64,000 nt of DNA, taken from assembly GCA_030549495.1 (NCBI GenBank), contig JAUIRK010001050.1, positions 434,001-498,000 on the forward strand, in the 5' to 3' direction. This stretch comes from Nectonema munidae (lineage: Eukaryota > Nematomorpha > Nectonematoida > Nectonematidae). The notes under the pieces were generated by a model, which searched no databases, was not told the DNA's origin, and saw only the letters and a list, made by a program, of their open reading frames with translations. The position numbers were made by a program, and so were the translations under genes. Position 1 is the first letter of the stretch; each line of letters opens with the position of its first letter. Positions 44,863 to 56,694 of this stretch are shown here, one piece after another.

Positions 44863-46012
44863 TAGAGATGTATCAGATATCCGAATCCATAGATGCGAAT
44901 CATCCGAAATTTTTTTACATCCTCATTCGCGGGGCATTTATGTTTCAGCATTCGCAATAACATCCGCATCAGCAATTTTAAAACATTTTCTTTTTTTCTG
45001 TATGCCGCAAAGATTTTTTGAGAATTTTTATAGGTATTTCTTTATGATAACACATATACATTGCCATCTTCTCTCTAAATTTTTAAGAAGTAAAAAACTT
45101 GCGTTGGCTTAGAATAACAATTACGTATCCGCTTATGTATCACTTTTTTTATGATTTAAAAAATAAATTTTGATTATTTTGATTTAATAAAATATTTCTT
45201 TTTTACCATGATCCCCAATTGGGACTTTATTGAAAAATGACCAAATTTTCTAAAATAATAATTAACTGAAAAAACCTTTTTAAAACTCTATAGGTATCTC
45301 TTTAAGCCTAGGTTTAAGTTAGCATGGATACCATCTAAAGAAATGCAAAAATAAATTATATCCAAGATCGTGGATCTGATTATTTCTAAATTCTCTCAAC
45401 CAATCTTTGAGAAGATAAAAGTTGAATAGAGTGTGCATTTCGTCTCAATGAGCATCAATCAAAACGAGGTTGGGATCAATGCTAAGCGACCAGGTCTATT
45501 TAACTATATGCCTCCAACCGGAGAAAGCATGGTTAGTCAACAAACGATATTTCAGTTGTGAAGGCGGAGCTTGAAACATATCTTGAAGAAGGTGTTCTGC
45601 CTTTTTTGATATCAATCCACTGAACTACTGGCAAGATAAAAAATGCTTCAAAATTTTAATATAATTTTCGAAATATACTTTACGTGTGCTGTGCAACATC
45701 AGAAAGAGTGTTTAGCAAAGTTCGTAATATCTACACACCAGAGGGAGTACAACTCGGGGGGAACTTTCCGATCAGTTGATAAAATGTAACTATGAATTAT
45801 GATATGTAAAACTTGAAAAAAGTAAATAAAGTAATATTATTTATTTAATTTAGAATCTAAAATAAAAGTATTTACATTCTTATTTATATCGTTTAAGCAA
45901 GTATTATACGTGTATTTTAAGCAATTTTGAACAAAATTATTTGTATTTTCGGAATCCCAAATAAAGGTATTTGCATTTGACTTTTAGAAAATATGTTTTT
46001 GATCCAACCCTA
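44863..46012 (+). mobile_element. hAT element with C-terminal dimerisation remnant
   Basis: The 1150-bp element has ends TAGAGATGTATCA and, inverted, TAGGGTTGGATCA (10 of 13 identical), with flanking 8-mers CTCTAAAC and CTATAAGC (6 of 8), consistent with an aged hAT target duplication. Near 45520-45795, in shifting frames, it codes FNYMPPTGESMVSQQT, DINPLNYWQDKKC, CATSERVFSKVRNIYTPEG and LSDQLIKCNYEL, the hAT C-terminal dimerisation region. Everything upstream of that region is lost. Confidence 0.8.
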
Positions 46013-46014
46013 CT

Positions 46015-47250
46015 ATAAGCATGCTTATTCAACCAACATATGGCTTAGTCGTTCCTAGATAAAATACAGACTTGTGTTAGTAAACATTGTTATAACTAAT
46101 TTTTTACAAACAAAAACACATACAAAAATTAAAGCATCAGAGAGATTACAAATCTATATCTTTTGCTACTTGTTCTATTATATCTTATTTTACGGAGAAT
46201 AATTTGTCTCGATTTAAATAAATCACTTTTGTTTGGAGATAATTGGGATACATTAACTCCAAAACCAAACAATAAGAATCAAATAATAAAACTAATTTTT
46301 AACTAGAAAAAACTTACAAATATTTTCTTGATGTCGGTTAAATGGATTTTTTGCAATTCCTTTAAATATTTTGATTGAACTCTAAAGCGTCTCTATTCCC
46401 TTGTTGATGATTATGACCAACAGCTTTTTTGATTTCCCCTATTTCCCCAAAAAAATTAACAACCTTATATCAAAAATTATTATTACATGGAAAAAATTCT
46501 TATTCTTGACTTTTGTTCATACATATGTAGAATTCGTATTTATTTTTATTTCCAAATAATATTTATAAAATTGATCAAACATTTTTAAATTAAACTTTAA
46601 ATTTATAGAATATTGAATAACTCAAGAAAATAAGATAACACATTTAATACGTAAGAAGTAACACTTAGATATGATGATGACAAATAAGGCAAGATGCAAT
46701 TTTATCAGCTATGATGTGTGATACTGAGAAAGATATGAAGATGTAACAAAAGGTAAACTGTTATTCTTAGTTGCATCTCTGGACAATTTTCTAGGCTACC
46801 TCACTTGAAACTTGGATGTCCAAACATCAATCGAGCGTAATGAATGCACTTCAAAATAAAAATTGGATGGGGAAGATGCGTTAGAATTTAAACATTATTC
46901 TGCTGAGCTTTCGAGCCGTAAATAAAATTTATGTTGAATCTTTGAACGATTTACATTGAATTTTAAAATGTCTCGGCTGAGATAGACTGTATTCATTTAA
47001 CTGAAAATTACATAACGAAAAAACTTTCCAATATTTTGTAAAATATTACAATTTTTTCTCATAGATTCCTTGATATGCATGCGCACTTCAGGAGACATGC
47101 GCCTCTGCATGCGCATGAAAGCCATGCGCACTTCAGGGATTTTATAGCGATTTCCTAGACAAAACATGGTAAAGTACATTGAATTAAAACATAATGACGA
47201 TAGTTTATGCAATACTCAATCAGAGAGCCTTCTTACTACACTTCTTAATT
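46015..47250. other. No gene; short CATGCGCACTTCAGG direct repeat
   Basis: AT-rich. CATGCGCACTTCAGG occurs twice (47078-47092 and 47123-47137) around GCATGCGCATG. Confidence 0.4.
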
Positions 47251-47253
47251 AAT

Positions 47254-48367
47254 ACAGCCAAGCCTCGTTACAACAAATTTCAACGGCTAGATTTTTTAGT
47301 TCGTTAAAATGAAATTAAAAAATAAATGCTTTCAAAAAAATGGTAAATATTATATTGTAAAAATATATATCGGAACAGCAAGCATATGCTTGAAATTAAC
47401 GTTTTATTGAAAAAATCGGGAATGTTTTTTGCACACATTGATTGGTGTATGTTTTTCAGTAAAATTACGAAGAGTAAGTATGCTTTTTATAACTTAATCC
47501 GTTGCTCATACATAGCGATAAAGTTTTTTTGTTATCAAATTAGCATCAGCGTTACTCACCAATTTCTCTTCTACTTCTACACTATCATCGCTATCTTCAT
47601 CTTACTCAATACATTCTTGATTTACTGATGGTTTTTGCTGTTCAATTTCCAAAATAATGTCCTCATCAGTTCATACGTGGTTACATCATCGTCTACAGAA
47701 ATATATTCTTCAAGACATTATTCATCAAAAAAATTTTCTTGGCAAAGTGACATCAATGTTTTTTCTGAATCATAAAAATGGTTTCAATTTATTGCAGTTT
47801 CTTCTTGAAGAGTGCATCCAGCTTCACCAAAACAAGTAATTATTGTTGTTGATTCTAAGGACTTTCATGCTGCTATCACTAATCTCATAGCTTCAAAGAT
47901 GTTAATGGAACATTTTTTATCCGTAGTGTCAGCAATAATAGATCTAATTAAGTTTGTACGATCTTATTATACCTTGATCAAGGGGCGCACATCTGGAGGG
48001 GGCGAGAGAGGTCTGAATTATATATATTTTTTATAATTAGACTTGTTTGTCTTCTGAGTAGATTTTCGATATTACTTTTTTGTTTTAAGGTTAAGTATTA
48101 CAATGAATATTTATAATCTATATTTTTTCATTAACGTCCACTTCTTTGTTATAGTAATGCAAAGTTGAGCTATATTTGATCAGAGGCAGTAATGTAGCCA
48201 GCCATTTGAATAAGAGCCCACTCATCTTCAAAGGCTTCAAAGGACATGTCTTTATTTTCGTTGAAATGAGGATAAAAAGTATAAAGGGGTAATTTTCAAT
48301 GAAATAGGTTTCTAGGGGAAGTAGGATTTAAAGTATTTCGTTGTAACGAAGTTCGTTATATCGGGGA
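47254..48367 (-). pseudogene. pogo/Tigger (Jerky-like) element remnant
   Basis: The left end CAGCCAAGCCTCGTTACAAC and the right end GTTGTAACGAAGTTCGTTAT form the imperfect inverted repeats expected for pogo/Tigger elements. On the - strand between about 47900 and 47380, broken frames give KSLESTTIITCFGEAGC, EEYISVDDDVTTYEL, DEDSDDSVEVEEKLVSNADA and ILTLRNFTEKH, the usual C-terminal acidic and helical tail of Tigger/Jerky transposases. The DDE core and N-terminus are not recognisable. Confidence 0.65.
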
Positions 48368-48369
48368 AG

Positions 48370-49388
48370 CAAAATATTATGAGAAAGAATTTATCAAAGC
48401 ATAATCTTGTGTATATTAATTTTTATATATAAGGTATTTTTCTTCCATGATAAAACCACTTAAATTAAAAAATTATAAGCACAGGTAAGAAGTAGAATGA
48501 AATCATACCTAACTTTTTATTTTTAACGTTTCTTGCTTCGTTAACTAAAATAAGAAAATGAATTTGTATTGCTTTAAAAAGTAGAAGTTTAAGTTCAAAT
48601 AAAATATACACAATAGATCCAATATAACGAGAGAGGGATATTGGCTTCCGTTTTTTATGATGAATATATCGAACATTTTATATTCAAATTTTATAATTTT
48701 ATTTAAATTTAACTCTCCTCCATGTTACTTTGCTTCACAAAACTTTTAAAGGTGTTTATTGGGGTTGAGATAAAGTATACCTTGATAAAACATGTTGACT
48801 GAAATTATAAAACGTCTTACAGTAGATATGTTATAACGCGGGTTCATAGCTTGGACCCAGCCATCCGCATTATAAAGGATCTACTGTGTATACAATTATT
48901 GACTGATCTTAAATTCGAGTTTATTTTATTATTACAATAATAGCAAAATGATTGGTATCAAACAGTGGATAGAGGAAATATGATTGGACAGTGCTTTAAA
49001 TTTTTTTTTTATTTAGCCTCGATGCCAATACTAGTCTAGTTGGATCCTCCACTGAAAGAAATTGGCCCACAGCTAAAAATATTATCCCATATATAACTTA
49101 GGAAAAAGGATATATGTTTTTTATATATAACTAGGAAACAAATTAAATGTTTTCCATAAAATTTTAACTAGTTTGTAAATTTAAAAAGTTTAGCCATGCA
49201 TTTTTTAATTTGCATAGCATTTCATCAAAAGCAAATCGTATAAATCGTTATGTTTGTGATTTCGAAAAAATAGTTCTATTTATAGGTTATAATAAATTTA
49301 TCAAATACATGACATCTTGATTGGTACAACAAAAGTTTGATATGATGAGGAAACACGAAATAAAGTGTTTAGAAAAGGATTGTGTTAA
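48370..49388. other. AT-rich; pogo/Tigger end near 48896
   Basis: CATTATAAAGGATCTACTG ending near 48891 looks like an isolated right terminal repeat of the pogo/Tigger type; ATATAACGAGAGAGG near 48620 may be another inner piece. No gene. Confidence 0.4.
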
Positions 49389-49392
49389 TTAA

Positions 49393-49512
49393 CCCGTTAT
49401 CGACGACAATAAGCAGACGATATCTAATGTAAAGCAGAAGATTTGTATTAAAAAGCATTTATAAAAGCAGACGATTCATATTTTTGTAAAGTCGACATAT
49501 GTCGATAACCGG
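49393..49512. mobile_element. 120-bp TTAA MITE
   Basis: CCCGTTATCGAC at the left and GTCGATAACCGG at the right are inverted repeats flanked on both sides by TTAA (49389-49392 and 49513-49516), the target duplication of piggyBac-type elements. The core holds alternating AGCAGACGAT and AGCAGAAGAT words. Confidence 0.75.
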
Positions 49513-49685
49513 TTAATACTTTAGAATGCATTTTTTACATTATAATTGTTTGTAATAAAGAACTTCAAAAAAGTCAAAGTGTGATATGATTGGCAAGTGT
49601 TTCAACATCTTAAGGAAAAATGAAAGTACGGAAAGAGTGGGACATATTGCCAATATAAAGGATGCTGAGAAATAAATAACCTTAA

Positions 49686-49815
49686 GCCATTTACGGCCAA
49701 TGTTCCTATTTTGGAACATAGGTAATTTCATCTTCGTCTGCTTTTTTCAATGACTTTGAATATAAATCGTCTGCGTTTTTTTAGATATCTTCTGCTTTGC
49801 TTGGCCTTAAATGGG
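49686..49815. mobile_element. 130-bp TTAA MITE sharing its core with the neighbour
   Basis: GCCATTTACGGCCAA and the inverted right end CCCATTTAAGGCCAA (13 of 15) stand between TTAA sites (49682-49685 and 49816-49819). Read backwards, the core contains AGCAGAAGATATCTAA and CGCAGACGATTTATATTCA, clearly related to the MITE at 49393 although the ends differ. GTTCCTATTTTGGAAC lies just inside the left end. Confidence 0.75.
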
Positions 49816-50040
49816 TTAAGCACTGTAAGCGTATGAATGTAAAAGAAAACCAAACTAAGCAACAGCGATGGTATTTTTCAAGCCTCGATACATCACTAAT
49901 TCCCAGAATATTGTGATCAAAGAAATAAAATTTTGATATCCTTTTGCCAAAGAACTTATAAGCGCGTGAAATATTTATTCTCTAACGTTAAAATACAAAC
50001 AAAGACATATCACAAACGAAGTTATTTTTGATATCTGTAC

Positions 50041-50179
50041 TTTCATCGACGCTCGCTGTTCAGTAAAGTAAATGGTATATTTTATTTTCTTAATTGTATA
50101 GGCCGCATTCAGCTCAACAAAGAGCTTAGCCGCTGTTGAATAGCACGCATCCTTAATAATTAACTCAATGGGCATTCCA
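50041..50179 (-). CDS. Candidate exon of an unidentified host gene
   Basis: Acceptor GCATTTATTCTAG and donor GTACAG bound a 139-nt open exon (start phase 2, end phase 0) coding GMPIELIIKDACYSTAAKLF, VELNAAYTIKKIKYTIYFTE and QRASMK. The alternating strand-like pattern resembles a beta-sandwich domain, and the KKIKYTIYF piece is vaguely like arrestin-fold proteins, but I would not assign it. It may belong with the exon at 51823-51959, with at least one exon between since phases differ. Confidence 0.45.
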
Positions 50180-50254
50180 CTAGAATAAATGCATATTCGT
50201 TAGTATTGTGGGGATATGAGATTGTTTTCACTTTCAAGTTTTCATAAATACAAT

Positions 50255-50440
50255 AAAACCTGCTTCAACGACCACCTGTCTAAAGCGACCAGTTTCCGTT
50301 ATTCCGAGTAACACAGATTGAGCTTATTTGACTTACATTAAGCGATCACGGGTTCACCACACTACTTTTGACGATTCCCTTAAATCTATGGATCCCAAAC
50401 TTTCCCAGGATATTAACTAACATTAATTTAAGTTGAGTCA
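50255..50440. mobile_element. Lone end of a pogo/Tigger-type element
   Basis: ACAATAAAACCTGCTTCAAC followed by GACCACCTGTCTAAAGCGAC is the typical start of a Tigger-type terminal repeat. No partner end was located. Confidence 0.45.
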
Positions 50441-51822
50441 ATTACCCCTGGCTTCAAATAATTTAATCATGGTTATATATATAGTTAATGTCTAAAACTA
50501 TTAAATGTATCAATCTCTCTTCAGGTAATTTTCTCCAATTTTGGAAGCCAATATTATTATTATTATTTAACTTCTCTCTTTACAGGTTTTATATTTTTCA
50601 GTAAATAGTTGTATTTATTCGGTCTAAACTCTAAAGGCCGCAACTTGAATAACATCGAGAAAGGTCCTTTCCTACAACCCCTAACTGAACCATTTACTAA
50701 TGCAAGCCAATTTAAAAAATTTCAATTTTTATGGATAATTTGCATATTTAGGGATATATGGTTGCCGCCATAAGTAATACTTAAATACAAAAACTCCATA
50801 ACATATATTTCTCAACGTTATCGATATAGCATACAACTGTTAGGAATAAATAATTAATATTTCTGACAAATAATTTCTCACTCTAACATAGTGTTATGGC
50901 ATGAGAGGATGATGAAATTTAATGCGACACGACGCATTTAAAGACTTATTTAACAAAGGACTTTTAAAATCCTATGACGTCAAACTTAAATTTAAAGTGT
51001 AAAGCAGATGTACTTCTTTTCATGAATCAACCAATTATATCTTTAAATTAAATAGTGTAAGGAAAAAAAAATGATTGCGAAAAGTCACAAGCTTGTAAAA
51101 CAAACAGTGCATAAGAAAGTAAAGCATGGCAAAATTTCTATAAATACATTTTTTATTGAACATAAGAACAAACTCTAGTGATCACTAGATGTCACATTTC
51201 TGAAAATTAGTTTTCGATTTATACCCTATTCAAAGCGCAAATTCGTAGGGGAGGGGGTACAACATGGAATGTACATTTTAGCTAAAATGTCGATTTGGCT
51301 AAAAGTCCTTTCGGCCAGATCTCTTTCTGCGAAATGTTCGGTCAAGAAAGAAAGCCAGCTGTTTTTAAATAAATCGAAAACTAATCTCTAACCATTCTAA
51401 TGGTTTCAATACTAAGATGAGTTATTAATAAAAGAGCAGTCATGCCCTTATTTAAAAGCTTTAAAAAGAACAGCCTTTTTTCATATGATTGCACAATATG
51501 AGAAAATTAAATATATCTTAGGCATCCTAAATCAAAGAAAATTTTTCTTCAGTAAACAAAAGTAAAATTGTAGATATGGAAAATATTTGGTATTGCAGAA
51601 CATAAAGCCTTTTTCCTTATAAAACAAGAAAGGGATTCCTTATTGTCAGAAACCAGTTACGTTTTGTCTCAGTTTTGTCACCTTAAGACAATTTCGAAAT
51701 TCACACAACAGGAGAAGATCAAATTCAGAATGGAATTCCTTTTCCTTGGATTGATTAAGACTAAGGATGAGAAGCCTTGCCTATAGATATGTTATTGGTA
51801 CCTGTATAAACATGAATTTTAC

Positions 51823-51959
51823 CTGCTCAGCTAACTCTCTCTTATGCAATGGAATATCTAGCGAGAAACGCCAGAAATCTATGTGATGGATAACTTTCTT
51901 TCCATAAGATTCAGTCCTAAAAATGAATGTATTGCAAGTGAAGCTGTCATTTTCACTGT
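51823..51959 (-). CDS. Candidate exon of an unidentified host gene
   Basis: A strong acceptor (TTGATTTTATTTCCAG) and donor (CAG then GTAAAA) bound a 137-nt exon, start phase 1 and end phase 0. It codes DSENDSFTCNTFIFRTESYG, KKVIHHIDFWRFSLDIPLHK and RELAEQ. The composition is more like real protein than the AT-rich flanks. I do not recognise the family. Confidence 0.55.
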
Positions 51960-51979
51960 CTGGAAATAAAATCAATGTT

Positions 51980-53090
51980 TACTTGCATAAAAGTAGGATA
52001 TTTACTAATCCGTGGACCATTTGTGCCTTCAGTGTATATTCTTCTCACTGAAACTCATGTTTTCTCTCATGTAGACAATAAGGTCTTCATAATCAAAAAC
52101 GCATATCCTTTCAATATTGGTTTTCCATGTTTCAAAGGAGATAGTCAACGCACTTCAGCATGAAGAAAGAGTTTGGTGAAGTTGACACCATTTTGAAACC
52201 ATCATCGAAAATTATTTCCAATTCATTTTTGACTTTTGAATTTCTAGCCTCATTCAGTCGCTTCGCCATTAAAGTCGCCAACTCAATCATACAGTGAATT
52301 GCAACAGAATTTTATGAGAATGTTTGGGGTTTCTTCATTAAACCATTGCTCCGGCACCTCAGTATGTAAGCGACTTACATTTTTCGATATCAATGCATTC
52401 TCAAATCATGAGTTCGTTCCGTTTCTCGAGGATGTTCTGTGCTGTAGTTTTTAGTACTCTAATGGCCCCATTCTTTCATGAGAACCAGCTATAAAGTATC
52501 TGTTTTCACTTTCAAGTTTTCATAAATCTTTGCAATGTTAAAAGCTTGTTAGAATTAAACCACGTTTTTATAGTAAAGTTTTAAATGGCTTCGTCTTGAT
52601 TACATTAATTTAAGAAAAGAAGAATGGAATGCATGTTTTATTGATATATTAAAATTGATTTTTCTTAGAACAAGACAACGCAATTTGAAAATTATAAAAT
52701 TATTTATTTTAGTGCATCAGAAAACCAACTTTTTATACAGTGTTTTTTACAATATAGATGTCGTTATAAATTTTGAAAATTATAAAAAAAAGGTTTGCTC
52801 GCCTACGCTTAAAAATGATGTTAAAATGCTTTCAGTAACACGAATCACCAGATTCATAAGGTTTAAAAAGAATATATGTAGGAATTATGCGATGAAATTG
52901 ATAATGATTATAATGAATTATGCATAAAAGAGATTTAACGTAGACGCACTTTTAATACAAGGTATGATGTAATTAGAAACTCGCATAATATTCCATCTCA
53001 ATATCATCCAAATTAGAAAATAACATATGCTCATTAAAATTATTATTAAAAAATTTGAACAAATTACGTTTTTTCATTGGAGAATCATAA
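51980..53090. other. No gene seen
   Basis: AT-rich. GTTTTCACTTTCAAGTTTTC at 52501 repeats 50224 and may be repeat-derived. Short frames here lack splice support. Confidence 0.35.
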
Positions 53091-53097
53091 TCACTTA

Positions 53098-53544
53098 CAG
53101 GGGCGGATCTAGAAATTGGCATTAGGGGGGCGGGGGCGGATTTTACTAAACTAGAACTCAAATTTCAAACATATAAATTTAAGCTTTATCAAAATTTTTA
53201 AAACAAAAAGAAGAATGAGAGCATTAAAACGATCCTCATTCATTGGACTGCAAAGTGAATTGATGTGGTAAAACTTGATGTGTTTAAATAATAAATTTAC
53301 AAAAAAAAATTGGATAATATAAAATTAATAAGTGTCACACTTAACTACGATTGAAACATAAAAAACTCTTTAGAGCTTCTGACTTTAGAGAAAGATTGAA
53401 TCTAAAAAACGAGTTGCAGAAGCCATCATAATATTTGAGTTCTACGAAAAGAATTAGATCAAGAAAAATTTTCAAGCAATTGGCAATGCAATTTTAGGGG
53501 GGGGGAGGCGTACGCCGGGTCCGCCCCCTTTAAATCCGCCAGTG
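53098..53544. mobile_element. 447-bp MITE with CAGGGGCGGATCT-type ends
   Basis: The left end CAGGGGCGGATCTAG and the inverted right end CACTGGCGGATTTAA are imperfect inverted repeats, each followed by G-rich tracts. ACTTA stands on both sides (53093-53097 and 53545-53549). No coding sequence. The CAGNGGCGGATCTAG end type is common in animal MITEs. Confidence 0.7.
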
Positions 53545-53929
53545 ACTTATCACATGTCACTTATTCTTAGTTCGCTTGAAGAAAGAATTGCTAAAAATAG
53601 GAAAAATTAGCCCGTATTTTCTGGAACAAATATGTTGACTTTCTATTAATAACACTAAAAATATACACTTTGACAACTTTAATATATAGAGAGAAAACTA
53701 GCTTGTTCGTAGCGATAAGGAGAGTTTGAAAAAGAAGGGTGCCAGATTTATTTGCTAACAGCAATTTTACCCATCAAAAATTGTAGATGAAAATTTTAAA
53801 AGTGTTCTTTAAGATTGAAAAAATGAAAAAATCTTTCTGTCCTTGTTTTACCTTATACTTCAAACTAAAGATAGTCTGTAAAAAATGGGGATTTTTGTTC
53901 TTTTAGTTTAGAAGATAAATTTAATATTG

Positions 53930-54260
53930 TTTTTCAAGGAGGATTTGGATGCCTATTTAAGAATGACTTACAAAAAGGGCTTCTCACAGCGGCTGTGAAC
54001 TCTATAAAATGTGAGAATTGAGAAAAGTTAGATGTAGGTAAAAGAGGCAGATGCCTACAAGAAAGACTTATAGAACATAAAAGTGATTTCAAACAAGAAA
54101 AAACTGACATTTGGGTTGTTGAACCATATGATTCAGAAAAAGGACATTTTCCAAAATTTGATTCGGTCGAAGTTCTGAAAAAGATAAATAATATGACAAG
54201 ACAAGAGGTCACATTTTTGAGAGCTTATTTATTAGAAAATATGATAACCTGGCAATAAAT
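53930..54260 (+). pseudogene. Possible GIY-YIG endonuclease fragment
   Basis: The frame reads AAVNSIKCEN, VGKRGRCLQERLIEHKSDFK, then KGHFPKFDSVEVLKKINNMT and RQEVTFLRAYLLENM. The order CxxC-like, VGKxGRxLxxRLxEH, GH, then a terminal acidic helix is that of a GIY-YIG nuclease such as the C-terminal part of Penelope-like elements. In-frame stops show it is dead. No reverse transcriptase was found beside it, so a standalone origin is possible. Confidence 0.4.
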
Positions 54261-54269
54261 GGAGATAAA

Positions 54270-55380
54270 GGGTGTCAGAAACATAAATTGGTGCAACGAT
54301 AGAAAGTTAATAAGTAAAATTTCTGTGAAAAATTTATATCCTTGACGATCCCATGCTAATAGATGAGATATTTTTGCATGATAAGGGGTTTTTAGGGAGC
54401 GAATTACAAACCCTTCCCAAAGGGGAAATCAAGGTAAAAAAAGAAAAATTCAATGCTGCAACAGAAAGAGACTTTGAAAAAGTGTTAAAGTAATATAAAA
54501 ACGTTATTACACCAGAATATTTTTAAATAAGTATAAAAACATACCTATGACAGATACTTCTGTATTCATTGAAAACTGATCAGTTAGACACTAAATTTGA
54601 ACACACTAACATCTATAGATCCGATGTAGATAGGAAAATCTAAAAAAATATTTTCCAATTGACACAAACAAATAATCTTAGAATTAAAACACGAAACCTG
54701 AAGATGATTGGCATAAAAATCTATCACAATTCAAAAGTGACAGTCTGGGTGAACACGAATTTTGTTTATAAAAATATTTATAATTTGATTTATGACTATA
54801 TAGGTGCTCACAAAGCTCGAAAACTAGGCTGCAAAATTTTGAGTTCTAATTTCAACAGAAAGTCCGAACAGGACTCGTATATATCTCAAGCTTTATATAT
54901 TTTGTTCTAAAGGAAAATGATATATATAAAATGTATGCAAGATATTTTTTAAGTAAGAATAATTTTATTCTTAAGCCATGCATACGAAGCATGTAATATT
55001 AGACATACAAAAACACAGAATGAAGAATGTCTATAGTGGCGCAACGATTTAACGCTTAACCGTGTGTTTGAATGATTCTATTTTGTACACAATTCAAAAT
55101 TTTACAAATCTTAAAGTCTCAGAAATAACAACATAAAATGAAACAAAATATTTTTATGTTAAGTTTTTTCAATCGATTAAATAAAAGCTTGTTTAGCCGT
55201 GATAAGGGCTTGTTTAGACGGAGATAAGTTTACATCTCTTTTTAAAATGTGGAATCCTTTAGAAAGTAGGCTTTCTTGTCATGTTGTAATTCGTTTGCAA
55301 AGATTCCAATTTTTTCAGAGCAATAAGGTTTGATAAAAGTTTTTTTCATGATGATGAAAATAAAATTGGATTGGTAAGAA
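54270..55380. other. Repeat-like sequence with broken coding traces
   Basis: Short open stretches (for example DDPMLIDEIFLHDKGFLGSE near 54340 and KTRNLKMIGIKIYHNSKVTV near 54690) may be transposon remains but cannot be assigned. Confidence 0.3.
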
Positions 55381-55389
55381 AAATAAAAA

Positions 55390-55705
55390 TATACTTTTGT
55401 TAAGCTTTTATCATACTGAGGCTAAAATTTTAGACGAAGTTCAAAAAAGGCCTGCTTTAATTTTGGATTACAATTTTGAAAAAAGGGGGTGGATCAATTA
55501 GAAGATACATGCAAACTCAAAACTACAAGATAGCCTTAAAATTTTTCTGTAATATGCTTGACATTAGTGTGGTTAAAGCATTTTTAATATCTAAAATAAA
55601 CCAAGGCTGCAAAAATGGAAGAGTGGAACTAGCAATTCCATCCGTGACAGATACAAAATTAACAAAAAGTTATCAAGCATAATGAAGCAGCAAAATTTTT
55701 GGATT
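55390..55705 (+). pseudogene. piggyBac C-terminal fragment
   Basis: TEAKILDEVQKRPALILDYN passes, with a frame change, into a GGVDQL-like motif (AAAAGGGGGTGGATCAATTAG) and LKFFCNMLDISVVKAFLISK. This is the piggyBac segment around the third catalytic Asp and the following helices. Only this end of the transposase is present. Confidence 0.65.
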
Positions 55706-55709
55706 AATT

Positions 55710-56690
55710 TCAAATGAGACGTGGAACATTTCTGAAGGAAAAAACGTTTGAAGACTTGTAAAAAAATGGAGTTTATCTTATGAAATTGTAAATTTTTTAT
55801 CTGTCTATTGTCAATAAACTCGATGTTTTTCTTGTTTCAATAAACCTAAAATTTTTTAATGATGACTTCTTGAGTTTCAGAATAAATACTTTTTGTTTTT
55901 TATTCATTGATTCATAAAATAATTTTTATTAACATATTTATTTGTGAAAAATAAAGTGTTATCAAATCGAACAAACGCAAAACAAGCGTCGCAAAATTGA
56001 TCAACCTCAACTTTGATTTCTAGTCTCAACCCTTCTATAGGTCCATTTGATTGCGAAAAAAATATTTTGTAAAAAATCATTATCAAAATTTATCAATCCT
56101 TTGATCATCATTTTAGTTTTTCAAATATCACAATGTAAAAATGGCACAAAAATTTAAGATTTACAAGAATCGTATGTAGGAATAAGGCATAGCAAAAGGA
56201 ACCAAAAGAAATGTTGAAACATCTAATAGGAATATATGCACAAATATAAAAAATAAAGGCACGAGTAAAAGGGTATTCAAAGGTAAAAAGAGGTAGAACA
56301 GAAAACAAAACTCCCTAATAGTATTGAAATTTGAATATTTTTATAAAAAATAGAGCTTTTCTAATTTTTGAAACTATCGGTTGAGGATAATAAAATGATA
56401 TATTGAGCGCTTATTTTGATAAATATATTATGAAGATTCAAATCCAATGTTTACATAAAATTTATATCACATTTAGTTTTAAGTGTGTGAGTGTACAAAC
56501 GAACGAAAAGAACATGTTAAATAATAAAGATGTAGTATAAAATTTTTTGGAACCATGACAATCGTTAGATAATTTTTATCAATGATGTAATGTACTTAAT
56601 TTTGAAATTTGTTTATTTTAGAAGCTCGTGAATTGATACTCTATGGTAAATAAATATTTAACACCATATGAAAACATTAGTTAAAAAATA
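55710..56690. other. No gene seen
   Basis: AT-rich spacer with no supported feature. Confidence 0.4.
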
Positions 56691-56694
56691 GAGG

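Noticed and set aside
50041-50179. Arrestin-like identity for the candidate exon
   Set aside because: Only a short KKIK-type match, and spacing to the preceding Gly-Pro motif does not fit arrestins.
52160-52450. Possible coding stretch on the - strand (TEVPEQWFNEETPN)
   Set aside because: Only a dozen protein-like residues, broken on both sides, no splice sites.
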